The notes under the pieces are model-generated. The model was not told the origin of the DNA, did no database searches, and saw nothing but the letters and a program-made list of their open reading frames with translations. The position numbers and the translations under genes were made by a program. From assembly GCF_016861565.1 (NCBI RefSeq), contig NZ_BOLK01000009.1:49088-113087 (forward strand): a stretch of DNA of 64,000 nt, given 5' to 3'. Position 1 is the first letter of the stretch. Each line of letters opens with the position of its first letter. The DNA is from Secundilactobacillus yichangensis. GTDB lineage: Bacteria > Bacillota > Bacilli > Lactobacillales > Lactobacillaceae. This document shows positions 58,401-64,000 of this stretch, in pieces.

Positions 58401-59205
58401 AACTCCGGTTGCTGGATACACTGCTGAAAATAATGGTATTGCGCAAGTAGTTAATGGTAAGGCAGTTCTTGTGAATGATTACAATCGTCCGCCCGTTAAT
58501 CCAAATCAGCCAATAACTAATGTTAAAGTTGTTAAAATTTGGAAGGGCGTACCAGCTGGTACACAAACTCCAGACATTACCGTTACTTTACTTGCTGATG
58601 GTGAATCAACAGGTAAGACACTTGTGTTAACTAGCAAGAATCACTACACGGGTAGTTTTACTGATTTAGCTTTGACTGATGCCAATGCTAAAACAATCGT
58701 CTATAGTGTTAAAGAAACACCAGTTGCTGGGTACACTGCTGAAAACGGCGGTGTCGCCACAGCTGTTAACGGAACTGCTACTTTGGTTAACGATTACGAT
58801 GTTCCAGGTAAGCCAGAGAAACCCCAGACGCCTCCAACGCCGCCTGTAACCCCTCCTACACCACCTGTAACGCCTCCAACACCGGAGAATCCGAATACTC
58901 CGAATATTCCAAATACTCCGATTACACCTGAAGAACCAAAGACTCCAAATGTTCCAGAAACACCTGAAACAACAACTGATCAAAATCGTGTATCAACACC
59001 TTCTAAGAATGAAGCTAACACACCTGTTGCTAGTGTTCACGGAGAAGCCGTTGCACCACGTAAGCAAGACAATGTCCAACCAAAACCAACTGAAGCAAAA
59101 TTGCCACAAACTTCTGAAAAGCAATCATCTTCAGCCGCTTTAATTGGTGTTGCACTGCTATTGATGCTGTTTGTACCAATGACTTTGCTTAAGAAAAAAG
59201 CTTAA
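55441..59205 (+). CDS. LPXTG-anchored adhesin with Cna_B domains
   Basis: Large (1254 aa) cell-wall protein. Signal peptide VKKLLLAVSFLLAMLTLLIL with cleavage near ANA, then a Thr/Gln-rich region with ~14-residue repeats (EKLETATTDEQSEK-like), an adhesin-type N-terminal region (~150–580), a SpaA-like domain (VIEIHKYGTDKD... GTYTITEVKP) and four Cna_B repeats. Each Cna_B shows the Lys of TKTW, Glu of YSVKEE and Asn of LVNDY expected for an internal isopeptide bond. A Pro-rich wall region and LPQTS (1221–1225) follow. GTG at 55441 has GGGGGAG upstream; TTG at 55390 (17 codons earlier) is an alternative. Binding to collagen or host matrix is inferred. Confidence 0.9.
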   Translation: MKKLLLAVSFLLAMLTLLILPVTANATANNVSVNTAVATSSTNSSKCIYPANLGKNTSTLNSSVDPRTTTKASQATVTDEQSEKTGTATTDNQSEKLETATTDEQSEKPNTVTTNDQSQKPATVTPDVTKTQNPTTEAEKTDPNHSNESFKEAVAPAVFVPEISYKSGEKGKDVSSDVTVNQQLTDINGNNIDGSYQKDIHDGDFVHFLSNFTINDTAVRQIKNGDYFSVKLPDQIVVTDTSVFPLIDKDLSGNPEIGSYHLVKIDDTQKLVRVTFNDYLEKNTGVTDVSATIDTRGKVTEGKKTISYQQGGTVPLDVKPAPSGQPVSGDPYRGKGPIVKEGYQVLDDNGLPTGEVNWTLNVNIDAIADALGTGTVSSDHVMKNAVIYDNLTPGQTVAQDSTPRLGVPIYLRDQDGNVLSTTDTVLGVNVGQNVSLADVAAANGGESTDNVTFTQFNDYVKSHLGSYGFFKQNSNGDVYGQSYTAGQYTFIMNVGDLGVKNSAGNQLSLTQPTLGSNEDQVRDKVPSEGAANVDQTVDGYHNLLKATGNSGIAGLHIEFRMNEDATFTHDLSNTAIVAHDGTQDTSKNYTIQYSGTDSDVELTIAQGVIEIHKYGTDKDSKGDYSKLAGAEFKITNATGIIVADLTTDDSGSAQTNALLSGTYTITEVKPVNGYQNTLLADGAGNVLGDGKSYTVTIDRNTDKHGVLVNIFNKKNTTNIEVTKTWNGVPTGTTTPTVTATLYANGIATTKTVTLSKDNGYADSFKDLDETDANGNKITYSVKEEPVAGYTNKNVTDTDDLIAVTNGKVALVNDYIPQKTNIEVTKTWNGVPTGTETPIVTATLYANGTATTKTVTLSKDNGYADSFKDLDETDANGNKIVYSIKEEPVAGYTIKNVTDKDGLIAVTNGKVALVNEYIPQKTNVEVTKTWVNVPANSSTPDVTVTLLANGKDTQQTLILTAANQFQGSFSNLDMIDANGQAITYSVKETPVAGYTAENNGIAQVVNGKAVLVNDYNRPPVNPNQPITNVKVVKIWKGVPAGTQTPDITVTLLADGESTGKTLVLTSKNHYTGSFTDLALTDANAKTIVYSVKETPVAGYTAENGGVATAVNGTATLVNDYDVPGKPEKPQTPPTPPVTPPTPPVTPPTPENPNTPNIPNTPITPEEPKTPNVPETPETTTDQNRVSTPSKNEANTPVASVHGEAVAPRKQDNVQPKPTEAKLPQTSEKQSSSAALIGVALLLMLFVPMTLLKKKA
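57592..58800 (+). repeat. Four tandem Cna_B repeats
   Basis: Units start near 57592, 57898, 58204 and 58519. The first two are 306 bp and nearly identical in DNA (GAAGTAACTAARACTTGG start); the third and fourth are diverged. Recent duplication of the first pair is likely. Confidence 0.85.
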
Positions 59206-59236
59206 ACGAATAAAAAGTTAAACAGTTTCAATTGGG

Positions 59237-59272
59237 AAAGCACTTCTGCCGGTTTGGTAGGAGTGCTTTTTT
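59237..59272 (+). terminator. Terminator after the adhesin gene
   Basis: AAAGCACTTC / GGAGTGCTTTTTT hairpin. Confidence 0.85.
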
Positions 59273-59330
59273 AGGCCTTTAGTGATACCGCACGCAGTAC
59301 CAGATCCTAGTGATGAGTTAGAGCAGATAT

Positions 59331-59360
59331 TTTACAAAATTGCAATTTGTTCATTACAAT
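59331..59360 (+). promoter_or_regulatory. Promoter of the ROK gene
   Basis: TTTACA (59331–59336) and TACAAT (59355–59360), 18-base spacing. Confidence 0.65.
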
Positions 59361-59398
59361 GGTAGGTTTTACTTGTAACCTTACAGGGGGATGAACGA

Positions 59399-60517
59399 AT
59401 GAAACGTGATAATAACAGACTGTCTGGACATTACCGGGCGATGTATAAATTAATCTATGAATCAGGTAAAATTTCTAAGCAAGATATCGCGATGAAAATG
59501 AATTTAAGTTTACCAACGGTTACTCAGACCTTGCATCAGCTGATGGAAGATGAACAAATTGTGACTGATGGTAAATTTACTTCAAGTGTTGGGCGACGTG
59601 CGGTTGTTTATTCACCAAATAATGAAAGGGCTTACGCGGTAGGCTTAGAATTATTTGCGAATCACGTCACCGCTACGCTAGTTAATGTGCTGTATGAGGA
59701 TTTAGGCTCAACTACCATTAATTTACCCTTTAAGATTGAAGAGGGATATTTCCAGCAGTTAGGTGACTGGGTTCGAGAGTTTATCAGTGCGCAAAGTATT
59801 TCTCTGGACAAAGTTGTGGGTGTTGGAATTGGCATTCAGGGTTTGATTTCTGCCGATGGTAAAAAGGTGCTGTATGGTAAGATTTTAAATTGTACCGGAT
59901 TAACTAGCAGCCAGTTTGAACGCGCCATTGGGATACCGGTGACGTTATTTCACGATGCAGACTGCGTTGCTTTGGCCGAACAAAACCAGTCGCACAACCA
60001 AGAAGATGCGATATACCTTTCTATTGGTGAACATTTAGGGACAGCAATCGTGATTAACAATCAGATTTATACCGGTGAAAAAGGGCGCAGCGGCACGATG
60101 GAACACATTACGCTTAACAGTAAAACTGGGCATAAATGTTATTGCGGTCGACGAGGGTGCCTAGAAACCTATAGTTCTTTAAGTGCGTTGCTGAGGGAGA
60201 ACGAAACCATTGAGGGCTTCATGGACCACCTCAAACAAAAGGATCAGGAAACAGTTCAGCGCTGGCGCGATTACCTGACTAACCTGGCAGAAGTTATCAA
60301 TAACCTCCATATGTTTACTGACAATCGATTGGTCATAGCGGGTGTTTTAGCCAGATATTTGGATGATGGTGCCATTGAGTTCATCAATAAGCGCATTAAA
60401 AGTATTACGGCCTTTCCAGAGGATCAGCCCTACGTTGAGCGAGGAACAGCGCAGTCCAGACCAGTTTCATTCGGTGCGACTTTACCAATTATAAAAAGTG
60501 TTTTAGATAATATTTAA
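59399..60517 (+). CDS. ROK family transcriptional regulator (NagC/XylR type)
   Basis: 372-residue protein with an N-terminal winged helix (ISKQDIAMKMNLSLPTVTQT) and a sugar-kinase-like ROK domain. The zinc site is in GHKCYCGRRGCLE and the sugar pocket near GVGIGIQGLI and FHDADC. NagC/XylR-type ROK proteins sense sugars or amino sugars and repress uptake genes; no sugar genes are adjacent, so the target is unknown. Start ATG 59399 follows ACAGGGGG. Confidence 0.9.
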   Translation: MKRDNNRLSGHYRAMYKLIYESGKISKQDIAMKMNLSLPTVTQTLHQLMEDEQIVTDGKFTSSVGRRAVVYSPNNERAYAVGLELFANHVTATLVNVLYEDLGSTTINLPFKIEEGYFQQLGDWVREFISAQSISLDKVVGVGIGIQGLISADGKKVLYGKILNCTGLTSSQFERAIGIPVTLFHDADCVALAEQNQSHNQEDAIYLSIGEHLGTAIVINNQIYTGEKGRSGTMEHITLNSKTGHKCYCGRRGCLETYSSLSALLRENETIEGFMDHLKQKDQETVQRWRDYLTNLAEVINNLHMFTDNRLVIAGVLARYLDDGAIEFINKRIKSITAFPEDQPYVERGTAQSRPVSFGATLPIIKSVLDNI

Positions 60518-60526
60518 GCATTATAG

Positions 60527-60554
60527 ACGTCACTTCTAGCGGTAGAAGTGACGT
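60527..60554 (+). terminator. Hairpin after the ROK gene
   Basis: ACGTCACTTCT / AGAAGTGACGT perfect stem; T-run is weak. Confidence 0.65.
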
Positions 60555-60727
60555 TATTTAGTAGAATTAAAAATTCACTCCCTCATAACAATTAGAAAAT
60601 AAAATAATTACCCGGGAAATAATCAATCCATCATCGTTATTTTCAAATAATGCGTAGCCCTTTGGGGTTGCTTATTGATGATAACATGGAATAATAAGAG
60701 TATTGAACAATTACAGGAGGGACAGGC

Positions 60728-62659
60728 ATGAAGCACATCGTAACTGGAATTATTGCCCATGTGGATGCAGGGAAAACCACGCTGTCTGAAGCGTTGCTTT
60801 ATAAGGCGGGGACCTTGTCACAATTGGGTCGAGTGGATAATGGTGATGCGTTTCTTGACCCTGATGATTTAGAGAAGAAACGCGGTATCACTATTTTTTC
60901 TCACGAAGCTAATCTTCAGTATGAACAATTGAACCTAACCTTACTGGATACACCAGGGCACGCGGATTTTGGTGCTCAGACGGAACAAGTACTTAGTGTT
61001 TTGGATTACGCCATTTTAGTTATCTCAGCAACTGATGGTGTTCAGGGCTATACACGAACGTTGTGGCGCTTGCTAGCACGCTACGGGATCCCCGCTTTTA
61101 TTTTTGTGAATAAAATGGATGCCCCAGGTGTTGATCGGGATAAATTAATAACCCAGTTGCAGACGGAGTTAGCGCCCGGTTGTTTAGCATTTGATGGCGA
61201 TAACATAGCCGATAGCTATGAAGATATTGCGTTACAGGATGATTCAGTATTGGATAGTTACCTAACTTCTGAGACGCTAAGCGATGATGTGATTCGACAG
61301 TTGATCAGTCAGCGAAAAGTCTTTCCAACTTATTTCGGGGCAGCACTGAAGTTAACCGGTGTTGATACTCTAATGGCAGGCTTGCAGCGATGGACAACTG
61401 AACGGGCGGCCAATAAGGGTTTTGGTGCCCGGATTTTTAAGGTGTCTCACGACGAAAAGGGCGAGCGGCTGACCTGGGTTCGCGTCACGGGCGGTGAACT
61501 GCATCCTCGTGACGAGGTATTACCAGATCAAAAGATCAATCAGCTGCGCCAGTATAACGGAACGAAATATACGGTGAGTCAGACAATCACGGCCGGTGAA
61601 GTCTGTGCCATTACAGGGCTCACAGGAACGCGTCCTGGACAAGGATTAGGCGACTTGGCTGATGGCCAATTGCCGATCTTGCAGCCGGTTTTAACCTATA
61701 AGGTTAATCCTCAAGGTAATGATTTGCACGCCTGTTTGACTGCTTTACAGCAACTAGAAGACGAAGATCCGCAGCTTCATGTGACTTGGTCAAATCAATT
61801 GCAGGAGATCCGGGTACAGCTGATGGGTGCTATGCAGCTGGAAGTGATTCAACAGTTGCTGGAACAGCAATTTCAACTGGATGTAAGTTTTGATGAAGGC
61901 AGCATCCTATACAAGGAAACCATTACTGATTCAGTTGAAGGTGTCGGTCATTTTGAACCATTGCGGCACTATGCGGAGGTTCATCTATTGCTGGAACCGG
62001 CAGACCGTGGCTGTGGTGTTCACTTCGCCTCTAACTGCTCCCTAGAGGTGCTGGATAAGAACTGGCAGCACCAAATTATGACTAATTTAGCGGCTAAACA
62101 GCACTTAGGCGTATTAACTGGTGCGCCGATTACCGATATGAAAATAACTTTGATAGGTGGCCGCGGCAGCATTGTGCATACGGTTGGTGGCGACTTTAGA
62201 GAGGCCACCTGGCGAGCTGTTCGTCAGGGACTGATGATGGCTAAGCAAAAAGGTGAAGCACAGTTGCTGGAGCCCTGGTATCAATTTCGACTGACAGTGA
62301 CTCAAGACCAGGTCGGTCGCGCGATGAATGATATTCAGCGCATGGACGGCGAGTTTGAAACGCCGGACAGTACAGCTGGGACAGTGGTCACACTTACCGG
62401 AAGTGCGCCGGTTGCCGAAATGCAGGGTTACGCGCAAGCAGTAAGTGCCTATACCCATGGTCAAGGCGAGCTAGAGTGTGTGGTCGACGGCTATCGACCG
62501 TGTCATAATGCCGAAGAAGTGATTGCAGCAGCGAATTACGATCCGGTGAGTGATTTGGACAATACACCAGACTCCGTTTTCTGTGCGCATGGTGCCGGGT
62601 ATCCTGTTAAGTGGAATCAGTTACCAGTAATGGCGCACTATCCCTATATGAAGAGCTGA
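60728..62659 (+). CDS. TetM/TetO-like translation GTPase
   Basis: 643-residue EF-G-like GTPase of the ribosomal-protection group: G1 AHVDAGKTT, switch 2 DTPGHADF, G4 NKMD, then domain II and an EF-G IV-like part near ILYKETITDSVEGVGHFEPL. Length matches Tet(M). Divergence in the N-terminal region from acquired Tet proteins suggests a chromosomal relative; resistance cannot be concluded from sequence. Start ATG follows AGGAGGGAC. No mobile element is adjacent. Confidence 0.85.
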   Translation: MKHIVTGIIAHVDAGKTTLSEALLYKAGTLSQLGRVDNGDAFLDPDDLEKKRGITIFSHEANLQYEQLNLTLLDTPGHADFGAQTEQVLSVLDYAILVISATDGVQGYTRTLWRLLARYGIPAFIFVNKMDAPGVDRDKLITQLQTELAPGCLAFDGDNIADSYEDIALQDDSVLDSYLTSETLSDDVIRQLISQRKVFPTYFGAALKLTGVDTLMAGLQRWTTERAANKGFGARIFKVSHDEKGERLTWVRVTGGELHPRDEVLPDQKINQLRQYNGTKYTVSQTITAGEVCAITGLTGTRPGQGLGDLADGQLPILQPVLTYKVNPQGNDLHACLTALQQLEDEDPQLHVTWSNQLQEIRVQLMGAMQLEVIQQLLEQQFQLDVSFDEGSILYKETITDSVEGVGHFEPLRHYAEVHLLLEPADRGCGVHFASNCSLEVLDKNWQHQIMTNLAAKQHLGVLTGAPITDMKITLIGGRGSIVHTVGGDFREATWRAVRQGLMMAKQKGEAQLLEPWYQFRLTVTQDQVGRAMNDIQRMDGEFETPDSTAGTVVTLTGSAPVAEMQGYAQAVSAYTHGQGELECVVDGYRPCHNAEEVIAAANYDPVSDLDNTPDSVFCAHGAGYPVKWNQLPVMAHYPYMKS

Positions 62660-62668
62660 AAAACTAGG

Positions 62669-62706
62669 AAAGCACTTTTGAGCTGAGAGTTCAAAAGTGC
62701 TTTTTA
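62669..62706 (+). terminator. Terminator after the TetM-like gene
   Basis: AAAGCACTTTTGA / TCAAAAGTGCTTTTT hairpin. Confidence 0.9.
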
Positions 62707-62872
62707 AGGTATATAGACAACTGCGGCTATCATCTAAATAAGTTTGAGATTAAGCTCAAGAAAACGCTTTAATCATCACCGAATTGTGGTAAAATAAATT
62801 CAGTTAAGAATTATTCTAAAAAGAATTTACTTATACTGATGTTTCGATGGATGTACAAGGAGGAGATTAGGA

Positions 62873-63817
62873 ATGGCAATTGATTTGAAAGACGTGCAGT
62901 CAGTTTACAAGGATGCGGGGAGCAACATTATTTTTTCAACAATGGACTTGAAGCGGGAGAATCATGATGCTGATTTAGAAATGATTCAAGATCTTGCGGA
63001 GCATTTGCCAGCGTTTGAAAACTCCTTGAATATTCGCTACCCAGATGCAGGATTAGCCGTGGCTTTTGGTTTTTCACGTAAAGCTTGGGACTATCTCTTT
63101 CCTGATGCCAAGCGGCCGAAAGAACTGGAAGAATTCGAACCGGTTGTGGGACCAAAATATACCGCACCAGCAACGCCAGCAGATCTATTCTTTCACGTGC
63201 GGGCCAAAGATTCAGCTGTTCCCTTTGAATTAATGACCATGGTGATGGAACGAATTCAAAACAACGTCACGGTTCTTGATGAAACGCATGGTTTCCGCTA
63301 CTTTGAAGGTCGGGCCATTATTGGTTTTGTGGATGGCACAGAAAATCCAAGTGCGCTAGATACGCCAGACTACGCTGTTATCGGTGATGAGGATCCTGAT
63401 TTCATTAACGGCTCATACGCGTTTGCCCAGAAGTATGCCCACAATATGGAAGCCTGGAACGCACTGAAAACCGAGCAACAGGAGCAAGCTATTGGCCGGA
63501 AAAAATTCAATGATGTGGAACTTGAAGATGATCAAAAAGCACCGAATGCTCATAACATCGCTTCTCAAGATAATGAGGGCGGTGTCGAACACAAAATCGT
63601 CCGGATGAACGTGCCATTTTCAAACCCAACGGAAAATGTTAACGGGACTTATTTTATCGGCTATGCCCGTCACTGGACGGTTACCAAGCGGATGCTGACA
63701 AATATGTTTACCAAGTCTGACCGGTTGTTGGATTTCTCAACTCCAGAAACTGGTGAAGTATTCTTTATCCCATCATTCACTGTTCTCGGTAAGATTGCAG
63801 ACGGTGAGGAATTTTAG
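62873..63817 (+). CDS. DyP-type heme peroxidase
   Basis: 314-residue dye-decolorising peroxidase: signature GFVDGTENP with the catalytic Asp, proximal heme ligand His in VEHKIVRMNVPF, and the C-terminal FFIPSFTVLG block. Acts on H2O2 with organic reductants in the cytoplasm; heme is taken up or supplied in lactobacilli. Preceded by AAGGAGGAG. Transcribed on its own. Confidence 0.95.
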   Translation: MAIDLKDVQSVYKDAGSNIIFSTMDLKRENHDADLEMIQDLAEHLPAFENSLNIRYPDAGLAVAFGFSRKAWDYLFPDAKRPKELEEFEPVVGPKYTAPATPADLFFHVRAKDSAVPFELMTMVMERIQNNVTVLDETHGFRYFEGRAIIGFVDGTENPSALDTPDYAVIGDEDPDFINGSYAFAQKYAHNMEAWNALKTEQQEQAIGRKKFNDVELEDDQKAPNAHNIASQDNEGGVEHKIVRMNVPFSNPTENVNGTYFIGYARHWTVTKRMLTNMFTKSDRLLDFSTPETGEVFFIPSFTVLGKIADGEEF

Positions 63818-63833
63818 ATTTTGGAATAGTTTA

Positions 63834-63862
63834 GAGCCTGTCAATTTTAGCAGGCTTTTTTT
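63834..63862 (+). terminator. Terminator after the DyP gene
   Basis: AGCCTG / CAGGCT hairpin followed by a T-run. Confidence 0.85.
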
Positions 63863-63951
63863 CTACCAAAAGTCAAGTGACCCAAGGCGTTTCACTGCTT
63901 AATGAATGATAAATTGTTAAATATAAGACACACTTAAATAAGCCTATCCTC

Positions 63952-63980
63952 TTGCTAACTTTTTTAGGACATGCTAATGT
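63952..63980 (+). promoter_or_regulatory. Promoter for a gene beyond the window
   Basis: TTGCTA (63952–63957) and TAATGT (63975–63980) with 17-base spacing and TGC before the -10. Confidence 0.5.
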
Positions 63981-64000
63981 AAAATTTAGTTATGCTGGTG

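Overview
The window is a low-to-moderate G+C Firmicutes chromosome segment, most likely from a member of the Lactobacillaceae close to the replication origin. The evidence is the gyrA–rpsF–ssb–rpsR, gdpP–rplI–dnaB and walRKHI–walJ–htrA–rlmH blocks, strong Shine-Dalgarno sites, a T-box leader, LPXTG surface proteins and a DyP peroxidase. Genus and species cannot be fixed from the sequence alone.

Layout. 1–3473: 3' part of gyrA, then rpsF-ssb-rpsR. 3669–8358: a large BspA-type LPXTG protein and an MFS exporter, sitting between rpsR and gdpP. 8584–12690: gdpP, rplI, dnaB, followed by about 1 kb without genes that holds a long hairpin and degenerate repeats. 13684–20903: metabolic and small regulatory genes, including a parS site and a T-box-controlled pair (PanE-like 2-hydroxyacid dehydrogenase plus aminotransferase). 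21043–31148: a roughly 10.1-kb integrated element in tRNA-Lys(CTT), with integrase, CI/Cro-type switch, excisionase-like protein, prim-pol, VapE-type ATPase and an iteron-rich putative origin. No terminase, capsid or tail genes are visible, so it looks like a phage satellite. 31615–39811: walR, walK, walH, walI, walJ, htrA, a cluster of DnaA boxes, and rlmH. 39825–44766: GrpB-family protein, DUF1835-like protein, DUF2075 P-loop protein, metE. 45169–50791: a two-gene cassette. 50867–54976: DUF2316 protein, a frameshifted amidohydrolase, TetR, MarR, SnoaL-like protein and an SDR. 55441–63817: Cna_B adhesin, ROK regulator, TetM-like GTPase, DyP peroxidase.

The most unusual locus is 45169–50791. 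The first gene encodes a 1173-residue protein with DinG/XPD-like superfamily 2 helicase motifs and a C-terminal PD-(D/E)xK nuclease signature. The second overlaps it by 11 bases and encodes a 704-residue protein whose last ~80 residues resemble the C-terminus of Argonaute/PIWI proteins, but in which I see no catalytic tetrad. This layout resembles the described PIWI-RE + DinG helicase + REase conflict modules, in a compact two-gene form. It is the best candidate here for an undescribed genome-defence system; the PIWI assignment is an inference from reading the sequence and was not tested by a search.

The satellite island has a rich cis-element architecture. It carries repeated TGGCTACG motifs near both ends, a three-copy TGCCGGYCGAATGG motif linking int, xis and attR, a replacement tRNA terminator, origin iterons and a phased 11-bp triple repeat.
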